This document shows, in pieces, positions 35,362 to 43,485 of a stretch of DNA of 64,000 nucleotides. The stretch covers positions 96,482-160,481 of the forward strand of contig NZ_JAGXJN010000013.1 in the NCBI RefSeq assembly GCF_019091455.1, given 5' to 3'. Positions within the stretch are counted from its first letter, which is position 1, and every line of letters begins with the position of its first letter. The notes under the pieces are model-generated. The model did not search any database, was not told the origin of the DNA, and saw nothing but the letters and a program-made list of their open reading frames with translations. Origin of the DNA: Chitinophaga sp. GbtcB8 (GTDB taxonomy: Bacteria; Bacteroidota; Bacteroidia; Chitinophagales; Chitinophagaceae). Made by a program: the position numbers and the translations under genes.

Positions 35362-36825
35362 ATGTATTTACTTGGTTACGATATAGGTTCCTCTTCTGTA
35401 AAAGCCGCTTTGCTGGATGCTGACAGCGGTGTTTGTGTAGCTACCGCCACCAGCCCGGCGCAGGAAATGCCTATGCAGGCGCCACAGGCCGGTTGGGCCG
35501 AGCAGGACCCCGAACGCTGGTGGCAGGAGGTGCAGCATGCTACCCATTTGCTGCAAAAGCAGCAGCCGTTTGATGGCCATACCGTAGCCGGTATTGGTAT
35601 TGCTTACCAGATGCATGGTTTGGTATGTGTGGATAAAGAACAGCAGGTACTGCGCCCTTCCATTATCTGGTGCGACAGCCGTGCTGTGAATATTGGTAAC
35701 AAAGCATTTGCACAGCTGGGGCAGGAGTATTGCCTGGAACATCTGCTGAACTCACCCGGTAACTTCACGGCCTCCAAGCTGCACTGGGTGCAGGAAAACG
35801 AGCCTGAGCTGTATGAGCGTATTCACAAGATCATGCTGCCCGGTGATTTCATAGCTATGCGCCTCACCGGTGAAGCCTGTACCACCGTATCCGGACTTTC
35901 AGAAGGTATTTTCTGGGATTTTGCCGGGAATGGTATAGCACAGTCACTGCTGGACTATTATAAAATAGACCGCTCCCTGTTGTCCAAAATTGTACCCACG
36001 TTTGGTTTGCAGGGCAAGCTTACGGAAGCAGCAGCCAGATTACTGGGTCTGGCGCCCGGCATACCCGTTACTTACCGCGCCGGAGATCAGCCCAACAATG
36101 CATTTTCCCTGAATGTGTTACAACCCGGGGAAGCCGCTACCACGGCCGGTACATCCGGTGTAGTGTACGCGGTGCATGACCAGATCGCGTATGATGAGCA
36201 AAGCCGTGTGAATACTTTTGTGCATGTGAATAATACGGAAACGGATATACGTAATGGCGTGCTCATGTGCCTGAACGGTACCGGCATTTTAAACAGCTGG
36301 CTCAGAAGCATGACCGGCAACCTGCCGTATAACGAGATGAATATCCTGGCCGGCAAAGCCCCTGTAGGTGCAGACGGCTTGCGTATCTATCCTTTTGGTA
36401 ATGGTGCAGAACGTATCCTGGCCAATGCTGATAGCGGTGCGTCTGTTAAGAACCTGCAGTTTAATATTCACCATAAAGAGCACCTGCTGCGTGCCGCACA
36501 GGAAGGTATTGTGTTTGCGCTGCGTTATGGAGTTGATATTATGACGCAGATGCAAATGAACATTCAGCGGGTAAGGGCCGGCCATGCCAATATGTTCCTG
36601 AGCCCTTTGTTCCGCCAGGTATTTGCCAACACATTAAACGTAGTAATAGAGCTGTATAATACAGATGGCGCGCAGGGTGCTGCCCGTGCAGCCGGTGTAG
36701 GCGCAGGTTGTTATTCCCTGAAAGATGCGTTTAAAGGAATGGAATGTATTGCAACCGTAGAGCCGGATGCAGGCCAGGCACAGTACCAGGAAATTTATGC
36801 GGAATGGCTGCAGGGAATGCAGTAA
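35362..36825 (+). CDS. xylB: FGGY-family carbohydrate kinase, xylulokinase-like
   Basis: 487 residues, the length of XylB. ATP-binding start LLGYDIGSSSVKAALLD (3-19), the MHGLV substrate motif near 84, catalytic-type Asp in YRAGDQPNNAFSLNV near 235-249, GTSGVVYAV near 262, and the C-terminal ATPase half with RAAGVGAGCYSL. Probably phosphorylates xylulose or a related ketose brought in by the upstream symporter. No xylose isomerase in the window, so the substrate is not certain. Confidence 0.85.
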   Translation: MYLLGYDIGSSSVKAALLDADSGVCVATATSPAQEMPMQAPQAGWAEQDPERWWQEVQHATHLLQKQQPFDGHTVAGIGIAYQMHGLVCVDKEQQVLRPSIIWCDSRAVNIGNKAFAQLGQEYCLEHLLNSPGNFTASKLHWVQENEPELYERIHKIMLPGDFIAMRLTGEACTTVSGLSEGIFWDFAGNGIAQSLLDYYKIDRSLLSKIVPTFGLQGKLTEAAARLLGLAPGIPVTYRAGDQPNNAFSLNVLQPGEAATTAGTSGVVYAVHDQIAYDEQSRVNTFVHVNNTETDIRNGVLMCLNGTGILNSWLRSMTGNLPYNEMNILAGKAPVGADGLRIYPFGNGAERILANADSGASVKNLQFNIHHKEHLLRAAQEGIVFALRYGVDIMTQMQMNIQRVRAGHANMFLSPLFRQVFANTLNVVIELYNTDGAQGAARAAGVGAGCYSLKDAFKGMECIATVEPDAGQAQYQEIYAEWLQGMQ

Positions 36826-36835
36826 TTTTAGTAAC

Positions 36836-37828
36836 ATGCCTTACCTGAGCAACCCGCTTTTAAATACAATACCGCCCTCGCCAGACTGGCAGGGCACGCC
36901 GGTAGATGATCGCGGCAGGTTCCGTAACATAGAGCACCCCTACATAACAACGCTGTGGGAAGTGCTTAAATGGCAGCTGCAAAAAAATCCTTTTAAGCAG
37001 GAGAAACGTACCCGCTACCAACCCAATATCAGCACGGATCTTTCCTGGCTCAATAATGAGCAGGATTGCATAGTATGGCTAGGGCATTGCACGTTCTACA
37101 TCCGTTTACATAAAACTGTTTTTCTTACAGATCCGGTTTTTGGCAACATTCTGTTCAACAAACGGGTGTCTCTCTTCCCGCTTGATCCGCAGCTGTTAAA
37201 AGGTATTCATTACCTGCTTTTGTCCCATGACCACAGGGACCATTGTGATAAACAAAGTTTGGGAACAGTATTCGCCAATAACCCGCAAATACAGGTGCTT
37301 ACCGGTTTACATATGGATACCTTGCTAAAAGCATGGGGGCAAAATGTACGTATGCAAACCGCCGGCTGGTACCAGCAATACCAGACCAATGAAAGCTGCC
37401 CGGCTGTATATTTTGTACCTACCCGGCACTGGGCTAAGCGGGGCGCATTTGATACCAACAAACGTTTATGGGGTGGCTTTGTGATCAGGAGTGGGCAAGC
37501 CAGTATTTACTTTGGCGGGGATAGTGGTTATAACGGGCATTACAAGCTGGCTTCGCAAACCTTTGGCCCATTCAGTTATGCGTTATTAGGCATTGGCGCT
37601 TATGAGCCGGAATGGTTCATGCATGTAAATCATCAATCCCCAACAGATGCCTTACAGGCTTTTAAAGACCTGCAGGCTGCACGGCTTATTCCCATGCACT
37701 ATGGCACCTTTGACCTGTCTGATGAACCCTTGTATTACCCGGTGCAGCACCTGCAGCAGGCGGCTCAGGTCAACGGGCTTGCAGCAGCCATGTTAATACC
37801 CGCGCTGGGCGAACCTGTTTATTTATGA
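36836..37828 (+). CDS. Metallo-beta-lactamase-fold hydrolase (UlaG/NAPE-PLD-like)
   Basis: 330 residues. The metal motif LLLSHDHRDHCD near residue 125 is the HxHxDH site. Further ligands are in TRHWAKRG near 198, GGDSGYNGHY near 228 and the closing PMHYGTFDLS near 287. Layout and length match NAPE-PLD-like or UlaG-like hydrolases; substrate unknown. The ATG at 36836 starts ten bases after the kinase stop and avoids an upstream overlap. The stop overlaps the end of the convergent DinB gene by six bases. Confidence 0.85.
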   Translation: MPYLSNPLLNTIPPSPDWQGTPVDDRGRFRNIEHPYITTLWEVLKWQLQKNPFKQEKRTRYQPNISTDLSWLNNEQDCIVWLGHCTFYIRLHKTVFLTDPVFGNILFNKRVSLFPLDPQLLKGIHYLLLSHDHRDHCDKQSLGTVFANNPQIQVLTGLHMDTLLKAWGQNVRMQTAGWYQQYQTNESCPAVYFVPTRHWAKRGAFDTNKRLWGGFVIRSGQASIYFGGDSGYNGHYKLASQTFGPFSYALLGIGAYEPEWFMHVNHQSPTDALQAFKDLQAARLIPMHYGTFDLSDEPLYYPVQHLQQAAQVNGLAAAMLIPALGEPVYL

Positions 37829-38329
37829 TAGTATAACCCTTACCGTTACCAGCAGCTGACCGGTATGCCGCATAGTATGCTCTGCCGCATGGAACATTAA
37901 GCCCAGCAGGGTAGAGGGCAGCTGGCTGCGCCCAACCGTTCTTGCTTCCGTTAAAGTTTTTTCATCTGTATTTTTTAAGATGCTGAGCACATGGGTTACC
38001 TGCATATCAAATGCATGCAGTAAATGTGCGGCTGTTATATTTTCATTGGCAGCGCCTTCTACTATTAAGTATTGCAGCTGTTGTTTGGAAAGCGTTTGCC
38101 CGTTGGCGTAGGTAAACAGGCGGTCCAGCACGCCGGTAAGGTGCTGCAGGTGAAAACCTGCAGATGCCACACCCGCAGGCCGCTCCCACAGCTTATCAGC
38201 AGGGAAATCCTGTAATAACACATGTATCTCTTCCTGCGCCTGTAACAAAGCATGCGCTACCGGTTGTAATAACGCCGGTACCCCTTCTACCGGGCCGCGT
38301 AACCAAACTTCAGGTTTTGTTTCGGACAT
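37823..38329 (-). CDS. DinB-like metal-binding four-helix protein
   Basis: 168 residues, all-helical. The likely metal histidines are in GFHLQHLTG near 58-66 and in MFHAAEHTMRHTGQL near 144-158, the H-x3-H pattern of DinB/YfiT-type proteins. Members act as thiol-dependent transferases or have unknown roles. Single gene, end overlapping the hydrolase gene. Confidence 0.78.
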   Translation of the reverse strand: MSETKPEVWLRGPVEGVPALLQPVAHALLQAQEEIHVLLQDFPADKLWERPAGVASAGFHLQHLTGVLDRLFTYANGQTLSKQQLQYLIVEGAANENITAAHLLHAFDMQVTHVLSILKNTDEKTLTEARTVGRSQLPSTLLGLMFHAAEHTMRHTGQLLVTVRVILS

Positions 38330-38402
38330 AGACTCAGCAAATTTTTAACAATATATAAAGATATGTACCAGTTTGGGTAAATTCGGCTACATTTTGAATT
38401 AC

Positions 38403-39356
38403 ATGGCATTTCATATTCACACTTTTCAGCAAAATGGTTTTGACATTTTTGCCCTGCAGGATACCGGGAATAATACACAGGTAGAAATAATACCTTCCCT
38501 GGGCGCCGCCCTGCATGCCTTTACCATTCCGCATAACGGGCAGCCCCTGAACATAATAGATAATTATAAAAACCTGGAAGAGCAGCAGCAACAGCTTACC
38601 AAAAGTTTCAAAGGCGTAAAGCTCAGCCCTTATGCCTGCCGCATTCCATACGGGCAATACAAATGGCAGGATCAGGCTTACCAGCTCAGCCGCTTAGCGC
38701 CTTCCGGCCACGCCATTCATGGTTTGTTATATGATGCGGCGTTTACCGTATTGGAAACTATTACCAATGAGCGGGAAGCCGCGCTGGTACTGCAGTATAG
38801 CTATAAAGGCACGGATACCGGTTATCCCTTTGCATATGACTGCCGGGTGCGGTACAGCCTGCAGCCTAACTACACTTTATCCATTGGCACTACACTCATT
38901 AATCATGCAGGCACGGCCATACCTGTTATGGACGGCTGGCATCCTTATTTTACTACAGGCACCCCGGTAGATGCATTGGAGCTACAGTTTGCATCGCAAC
39001 AAATAGTGGAATTTAATGAGCAGCTGGTGCCCACCGGTCAATTATTGCCCTGTAAAGATTATTTGCAGCCTCAACTGCTGAAAGATGTGCAGCTGGATAA
39101 TTCCTTTCTGCTGCATTTCACACAACCCGGCCCGTTATGTACCTTATTTGATCCGCAGCGGCGCATAGCCATTGACTTTTACCCGGATCCTAATTACCCT
39201 GTTCTGCAGGTATACATACCGCCGCACCGCCGCAGTATTGCCATAGAAAATCTCAGTGCTCCACCCAATACCTTTAATAATGGCATGCATTTGCAGCAGC
39301 TGCCGCCGGGCGGGGAGCAAACCTTTACTACCCGCATCCAGGTACGGCTGGCATAG
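38403..39356 (+). CDS. galM: Aldose 1-epimerase (mutarotase)
   Basis: 317 residues. Beta-supersandwich with the His pair in HAIHGLLYDAAF near 100-111 and DGWHPYF near 178-184, and the catalytic Glu in IAIENLSAPPNTFNNG near 280-295. Interconverts alpha and beta sugars. The ATG at 38403 is preferred over a TTG ten codons upstream. Monocistronic between the DinB gene and a CsbD gene. Confidence 0.88.
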   Translation: MAFHIHTFQQNGFDIFALQDTGNNTQVEIIPSLGAALHAFTIPHNGQPLNIIDNYKNLEEQQQQLTKSFKGVKLSPYACRIPYGQYKWQDQAYQLSRLAPSGHAIHGLLYDAAFTVLETITNEREAALVLQYSYKGTDTGYPFAYDCRVRYSLQPNYTLSIGTTLINHAGTAIPVMDGWHPYFTTGTPVDALELQFASQQIVEFNEQLVPTGQLLPCKDYLQPQLLKDVQLDNSFLLHFTQPGPLCTLFDPQRRIAIDFYPDPNYPVLQVYIPPHRRSIAIENLSAPPNTFNNGMHLQQLPPGGEQTFTTRIQVRLA

Positions 39357-39410
39357 TCTTTGGATTTTCATTCCCTGTATAACCTAATTGTTCACATAAA
39401 TCAGAATGTT

Positions 39411-39590
39411 ATGGATACGTTACAGATCAAAGGAACATGGAATGATATTAAAGGCCGTTTAAAACAGCAATATGCAGATCTTACAGACGATGACCTGTTA
39501 TATGAAGAAGGCCAGGAAGACCGCTTAATAGGCAACCTGCAGAAGAAGCTGGGTAAAACCCGTGAAGAAGTGATAGACCTGTTACGCTAG
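39411..39590 (+). CDS. CsbD-family stress protein
   Basis: 59 residues from the ATG at 39411: LQIKGTWNDIKGRLKQQY at the start and GNLQKKLGKTREEV near the end, both typical of CsbD. Small, hydrophilic, helical and stress-induced in other bacteria; molecular role unknown. An upstream in-frame ATG at 39360 would add 17 residues without family similarity. Confidence 0.88.
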   Translation: MDTLQIKGTWNDIKGRLKQQYADLTDDDLLYEEGQEDRLIGNLQKKLGKTREEVIDLLR

Positions 39591-39630
39591 TACCGGCCTT
39601 ATTTAAGGGATTTATTCTCCCGGTCAATAA

Positions 39631-39660
39631 AAAATCCTCCTGTACCCGGGAGGATTTTTT
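39631..39660. terminator. Terminator after the CsbD gene
   Basis: AATCCTCC/GGAGGATT (39633-39640 with 39649-39656), flanked by an A-run and a T-run. Confidence 0.85.
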
Positions 39661-39739
39661 ATTTTTTTTAACAACTTGTTACTTACTTTGTTTAGCATAT
39701 ACTTGCCTCTTAATATGACCTTTCTGAAACCAATAAATT

Positions 39740-40468
39740 ATGTATACAACCAAATACCTCAGCGCATTATTACTTTGTAGTGTTATGCTGCTGGCGGTGC
39801 AGCAGGTACAGGCCCAGTCCCAGATCACCCTTACCGGTCAGTTAACGGATAAGGATAACAACCTGGTATTACCTTATGCCTCCATTATCAACAAAACCAC
39901 GGGCAAAAGAGCTACTACAGACCAGGGCGGCTTTTACCGCATAAACGTTAAACCCCATGACCTGATCCTTTTTACTTTTATTGGTTACAGAACAGATAGT
40001 TTGGTGGTAGAAGCATCTACTAACGCTACGGTTACCCAGAATATACAGCTGGAGGTAGAGAACAAGATGTTGCGCAGCGTAGAAGTAACCGCCAAATACA
40101 CACCTTACCAGGCGGATTCCATAGCCCGCCGCGAGCAATACGGGTTTATACTGGATAAAGCAAATAAACCCCTGGCTGGCGGTAATACCCCGCAAGGTTT
40201 TGGGCTTACCTTTAGTCCCTTTACCCGTTATTCCCGTAAGGAAAAACAAAAAAGAAAGTTCAAGGAAATATATGCAAAAGCAGAGGAAGAAAAGTATATA
40301 GATTCCCGTTATACACCGCTGCTGGTTAGCCAGGTCACCGGCCTTAAAGGCGATTCCCTGCAACATTTCATGCACGATAATTACCCCGGTTATGATGCCA
40401 TGCGTATGATGCGCCAGGAAGACCTGATCTACTGGATCACGGATAAGTATAGGGGATGGAAGAAATGA
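39740..40468 (+). CDS. Exported protein with carboxypeptidase-regulatory-like domain
   Basis: 242 residues. Signal peptide 1-25 (cleavage after QAQ). Residues 28-115 form a CarboxypepD_reg-like (Ig) domain: ITLTGQLTDKDNNLVLPYASI, TTDQGGFYRINV, IGYRTDSLVV, then LRSVEVTAKY, the usual connector to a TonB plug. No receptor barrel follows; the C-terminal half is charged and helical (about 165-195). Probably a periplasmic or lipid-facing envelope protein. Its stop is followed at once by period-8 repeats. Confidence 0.75.
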   Translation: MYTTKYLSALLLCSVMLLAVQQVQAQSQITLTGQLTDKDNNLVLPYASIINKTTGKRATTDQGGFYRINVKPHDLILFTFIGYRTDSLVVEASTNATVTQNIQLEVENKMLRSVEVTAKYTPYQADSIARREQYGFILDKANKPLAGGNTPQGFGLTFSPFTRYSRKEKQKRKFKEIYAKAEEEKYIDSRYTPLLVSQVTGLKGDSLQHFMHDNYPGYDAMRMMRQEDLIYWITDKYRGWKK

Positions 40469-40502
40469 TGTGCAGATGTGCAAATATGCAGATGTGCAGA
40501 TA
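40467..40502 (+). repeat. Period-8 repeat GATGTGCA (left arm)
   Basis: Four units (GATGTGCA, GATGTGCA, AATATGCA, GATGTGCA) start in the stop codon of the preceding gene. Complementary units lie at 40603-40648 beyond a terminator. Confidence 0.65.
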
Positions 40503-40525
40503 ATGGAAGAAATATTTTAATAGAA

Positions 40526-40557
40526 AAAGGCTACACTGTTTTATGAGTGTAGCCTTT
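40526..40557. terminator. Bidirectional terminator between 39740 and 40646 genes
   Basis: AAAGGCTACACT/AGTGTAGCCTTT, 12-bp stem, 8-base loop. Confidence 0.85.
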
Positions 40558-40602
40558 GTATTTAAATCTAAGGCCAATTATTAATTTGATCACTTATTTA
40601 AC

Positions 40603-40648
40603 TCATCTGCACATCTGCACATCTGCATTTTTGCACATCTGCACATCA
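40603..40648 (-). repeat. Period-8 repeat (right arm, complement of GATGTGCA)
   Basis: TCTGCACA units repeat five times and overlap the stop codon of the protease gene at 40646-40648. With the left arm they could pair around the central terminator. Confidence 0.65.
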
Positions 40649-41740
40649 ATTATACACCTTCACCATATACACAAAATCTTCCAGCTTCTTGATCTGGTCT
40701 ATACGGCTCATGCTTTCCAGGTGAGCGCTTTTGCGGGTCCATTCCCGGCGGGGCAGCTTTTCCTTTGGCATTTCATCCAGCAGGCGTTTCAGGTGGGCTG
40801 ATTTCACTGCAAAGGCAATTCCGTCTGAGGTAGTTTGTTTGCCGGTAATAATACCTACTATATTGCCTTCGCTATCCATCAGCGGGGCGCCGCTGTTACC
40901 GGGATTCACCGGGATGGATACCTGGTAGGCTACCGTATCCCCGTTAAAACCTGTTTGTGCGCTGATGTAACCTTTACCATATACAATTTCATCCCGTGGG
41001 TAGCCCATGGTAAATACTTCTTCACCCAGGTTCACCGGCTGCGGTTTCAGCTGGTAGGGCAGGGGCTGGCTCTTAAAAGTGCTGTCGGCTATTTTAAGAA
41101 TGGCCAGGTCGCTGGATATATCTTCAAAAATGCTGGTGGCTTTATAAGCCTCGCCTTTGTTGTTCTGTACATATAATGAATCGGCGCCCTGTACTACGTG
41201 GTAGTTGGTAATAATATAACCGTTGGTAGAGATGGCAAAACCGGTACCGCCGTAAGTGCCCGGGTTAGCCGGTGCCTTTTTGCTGGTGCTGTTCATATTA
41301 TTGATCAGCGCATTCTGGGAGCGTTGAATATTATTCAGCACCCTTCTTACATCCTCATACTGGGCGGTAGTTTTTTGTTTGGCGGCTCTTTGCATAATGG
41401 CAATGGTGCTCAGGGAGGTTACCAGCGCTATACAGGCTGCTGCGGCCAGGTTGGTGATCATACGCCTGCGCGGGTATGAGGTGCTTTTACGTATAGGCAC
41501 TACGTTAGCAGGCTGTGGGGTGGCTATATGTTTGTGGATACGGTCCATTTGCTGCTGCAGCTCTGTGCGGCGGCCGTATTGTTGTAAAGTTTGCAGGAAT
41601 AGCTGCTGTTCCTCTACCTGTGCGTTCAGCACAGGATCGGCCTGGCGGCGTGCCTCAAAAGATGCCCTTTCGGCATCGCTGAGCTGTCCTTCCAGGTAGC
41701 TTTCTATTTCCTGTAATAATTGTATCTGATCTTTCATCAC
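40646..41740 (-). CDS. Membrane-anchored HtrA-type serine protease with anti-sigma-like N-terminus
   Basis: 364 residues. Residues 1-70 form a helical cytosolic domain like the N-termini of anti-sigma factors (EIESYLEGQLSDAERASFEARRQADPVL). One membrane helix at about 95-116. The outside part is a trypsin-like S1C protease with His181 (TNYHVV), Asp211 (SSDLAILKI) and Ser283 (NPGNSGAP). No PDZ domain. It follows an ECF sigma gene by about 35 bases. Inferred: a sensor in which the protease half on the periplasmic side affects release of the sigma factor. Family call firm, signalling role inferred. Confidence 0.85.
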   Translation of the reverse strand: MMKDQIQLLQEIESYLEGQLSDAERASFEARRQADPVLNAQVEEQQLFLQTLQQYGRRTELQQQMDRIHKHIATPQPANVVPIRKSTSYPRRRMITNLAAAACIALVTSLSTIAIMQRAAKQKTTAQYEDVRRVLNNIQRSQNALINNMNSTSKKAPANPGTYGGTGFAISTNGYIITNYHVVQGADSLYVQNNKGEAYKATSIFEDISSDLAILKIADSTFKSQPLPYQLKPQPVNLGEEVFTMGYPRDEIVYGKGYISAQTGFNGDTVAYQVSIPVNPGNSGAPLMDSEGNIVGIITGKQTTSDGIAFAVKSAHLKRLLDEMPKEKLPRREWTRKSAHLESMSRIDQIKKLEDFVYMVKVYN

Positions 41741-41775
41741 CGCTCCTTTATAATTTTAGAGGTAGTATTAATTGG

Positions 41776-42348
41776 TTACTTGGTATCGTTATATTGATCA
41801 AAGAACAGCTTTTTAAGCCGCATGAGGCATTTATACTTCTGGTTCTTGGCGTTTTCCGCGTTGGTATAGCCAAATTTTTCTGCAATGTCCTGCATGGATC
41901 GTTTATGCAGGTAGTAATCAGCTAACAAGGTTTTGCAGGGCTCTCCCAGGTTACCCATGGATCTTTGCATGATGCGGAACTGCTCGTCCCTTTTTTCATG
42001 TTCCTCCATGGTCTCTTCCAGCGGCAGGGTTTCCTCCAGGTTGTCGGAAAGCCCGACCCAGGTATTACCCTGTAATTTTTTCAGCCACAGGCGCCGGCAT
42101 ACGGCATATAAAAAGGTTTTTAGTTTGCTGTACAGGTCAAAATCGCCCTGCTGCACCTTTTCATATAATATGATCATTGCCTCCTGGAAAAGATCTTTGG
42201 CGTCATCGTCCGACCCGTTATTCTGCTGCACCATTCTCAGGATCACCGGAAAATTCTCCAAATAAATGATTTCCAGCGATTTATCGTCACTACGGGCCAA
42301 TCCTTGCAGTAATTCTCTGTCCCTTGTTATGTTTAGATGGTCACTCAC
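41776..42348 (-). CDS. ECF-type RNA polymerase sigma factor (protease-linked)
   Basis: 190 residues. Region 2 around 20-95 (YLENFPVILRMVQQN, AKDLFQEAMIILYEKVQQGDF, LKTFLYAVCRRLWLKKL), acidic linker (SDNLEETLPLEETMEEHEKRDE), region 4 at 130-185 (MQDIAEKFGYTNAENAKNQKYKCLMRLKK, split by the turn). It begins at a GTG at 42348; no ATG precedes region 2. Not closely similar to the two sigma factors at 5.7-7.9 kb. A 9-bp inverted repeat lies 26 bases upstream and may be its own operator or target promoter. Confidence 0.87.
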   Translation of the reverse strand: MSDHLNITRDRELLQGLARSDDKSLEIIYLENFPVILRMVQQNNGSDDDAKDLFQEAMIILYEKVQQGDFDLYSKLKTFLYAVCRRLWLKKLQGNTWVGLSDNLEETLPLEETMEEHEKRDEQFRIMQRSMGNLGEPCKTLLADYYLHKRSMQDIAEKFGYTNAENAKNQKYKCLMRLKKLFFDQYNDTK

Positions 42349-42373
42349 TTATTTAATACTATTATGTGCTTTT

Positions 42374-42420
42374 GGTAACCCAAAGTAGCAAAAAAAATTT
42401 TTCTTAAAAGATGGGTTACC
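42374..42420. promoter_or_regulatory. GGTAACCCA inverted repeat between sigma gene and lipoprotein gene
   Basis: GGTAACCCA (42374-42382) and TGGGTTACC (42412-42420) are a perfect 9-bp inverted repeat, 29 bases apart, with an AT-rich centre. Each strand therefore reads GGTAACCCA toward one of the two divergent genes. It could be a dimer operator or two facing ECF -35 elements. It does not look like a terminator, as no gene ends here. Confidence 0.5.
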
Positions 42421-42477
42421 TTTTTCCAAACCGGGTATAAAGAAGAAATATTTCCAAAACCTTAAAATCATTGTACG

Positions 42478-42702
42478 ATGAAAAACATTCTGAAAATTAG
42501 CTTCTTAGCACTGGCTTTCGGTTTATTTGTAACAGCTTGCGGTTCCGGTACTGGTTCTGAAACTGCTGATTCTACTGCAAACGCTGCAACTGAATCTATC
42601 GATTCTACTGCTGCTTCTGCTGATTCTGCTGTTAACGCTGTTGCTGACTCAGCTAAACAAGCTGTTGATTCAGTTGCTGCTGACACTAGCAAAATGAAAT
42701 AA
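42478..42702 (+). CDS. Small low-complexity lipoprotein
   Basis: 74 residues. Lipoprotein signal: KNILKISFLALAFGLF then lipobox FVTAC, so Cys21 becomes the lipidated N-terminus. The mature part is made of Ala, Ser, Asp and Thr with repeated (A/S)DS(T/A)xxAxxS units and no aromatic residues. Codons are strongly biased to GCT, TCT and GAT, as in abundant small proteins. Probably an outer-membrane lipoprotein; function unknown. Divergent from the sigma/protease pair with a shared inverted repeat. Confidence 0.8.
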   Translation: MKNILKISFLALAFGLFVTACGSGTGSETADSTANAATESIDSTAASADSAVNAVADSAKQAVDSVAADTSKMK

Positions 42703-42734
42703 TTAAGTAAGCAAAAAAGGTTTCTATAAAAAAG

Positions 42735-42766
42735 CCGTTCCGCTAATCGCGGGACGGTTTTTTTTT
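42735..42766 (+). terminator. Terminator of the lipoprotein gene
   Basis: CCGTTCCGC/GCGGGACGG (one G-T pair), loop TAATC, nine T. A strong terminator, fitting high expression. Confidence 0.9.
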
Positions 42767-42773
42767 GTAGACC

Positions 42774-43134
42774 ATTGGTCTACAGTCCATGGTCGATGGT
42801 CCATAGTCCATGGACTGTAGCGCATTTATAGGTTATACCGGATATGGCAGGCGGATGGAGGCCTGCTTTTTTATTTGGTACGGCGCCCTGGTCCGGGTCG
42901 ATAGCATTGGCGCATTGTAACTACTACGTAATAGGGCCGGCAGCTGGAAAGCATGCCTTCCCATTTACTAACAGCCTCCATGTAGTAGGCAATGGTCGAT
43001 GGCTCATAGTCCATAGCCGTAGCACAATTTAATTTAAGTATTACAGAATAAGGCAGCTGGAAACCTGCCTTTCCATTTACGACCTACCTACTTGCAGTAG
43101 GCAATGGACTATGGACCATCGACTATGGACTATT
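42774..43134. repeat. Repeat-rich spacer with CCATNGT heptamer arms and two tandem cassettes
   Basis: Ends are period-7 words (CCATGGT, CGATGGT, CCATAGT; 42782-42812) and their complements (43100-43133). Inside, two related cassettes of about 110 bases end in GTAGGCAATGG (42984-42994, 43094-43104), each with GGCAGCTGGAAA and a C-rich GCCTTCCCATTTAC or GCCTTTCCATTTAC. Not coding. Similar in plan to the elements at 8.6 and 10.7 kb. From 43135 to 43284 I see AT-rich sequence and no gene. Confidence 0.6.
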
Positions 43135-43284
43135 CAAAAATAATTGCTAATACAACTATCTGTTTTCTACGCACTTATAAAAGCTATTTCCTCCTAAACC
43201 ATGACCTTTTCTGCTTGTTTTTTTGAATGAAAACTGCCTTTTGCTCTCTTTTATTGAATAAAATGTAATTTTTAGTACCGGTGC

Positions 43285-43314
43285 TTGGATAATAAAAAGC
43301 ACGGTGTATTTTTG
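43285..43314 (+). promoter_or_regulatory. Promoter of the aromatic operon
   Basis: TTG (43285-43287), 19 bases, TATTTTTG (43307-43314): canonical. Start expected near 43320, 16 bases before the first leader ORF. Confidence 0.75.
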
Positions 43315-43335
43315 TCGGGCAAACAATCATACAAT

Positions 43336-43398
43336 ATGATACGCACTGCGACCTTTGGATACTTTTATGGTTTTTATTATTTCTGGTTCCGGAAATAG
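43336..43398 (+). CDS. First Phe/Tyr leader peptide of the aromatic operon
   Basis: 20-codon ORF, MIRTATFGYFYGFYYFWFRK: five Phe, four Tyr and one Trp in the last 14 codons. The antiterminator strand AGGAGGTC (43397-43404) overlaps the TAG stop and pairs over eight bases (one G-T) with GGCCTCCT (43443-43450), the 5' arm of the terminator. Stalling at Phe or Tyr codons leaves it free, while a ribosome at the stop codon hides it. The arrangement matches the leader of ilvE. Confidence 0.88.
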   Translation: MIRTATFGYFYGFYYFWFRK

Positions 43399-43442
43399 GA
43401 GGTCGTTTGTAAGTATCAAAATATAAAAGAAACTAGCAAAAG

Positions 43443-43472
43443 GGCCTCCTGAAAATGGAGGCCTTTCTTATT
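43443..43472 (+). terminator. First attenuator terminator of the aromatic operon
   Basis: GGCCTCC/GGAGGCC (43443-43463), 7-base loop TGAAAAT, then TTTCTTATTT. Alternative to the antiterminator with 43397-43404. Confidence 0.85.
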
Positions 43473-43485
43473 TAAAATAATAGCA

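Noticed and set aside
37823..37828. Frameshift suspected where the hydrolase and DinB genes overlap
   Set aside because: Both genes end normally; a six-base tail-to-tail overlap is ordinary.
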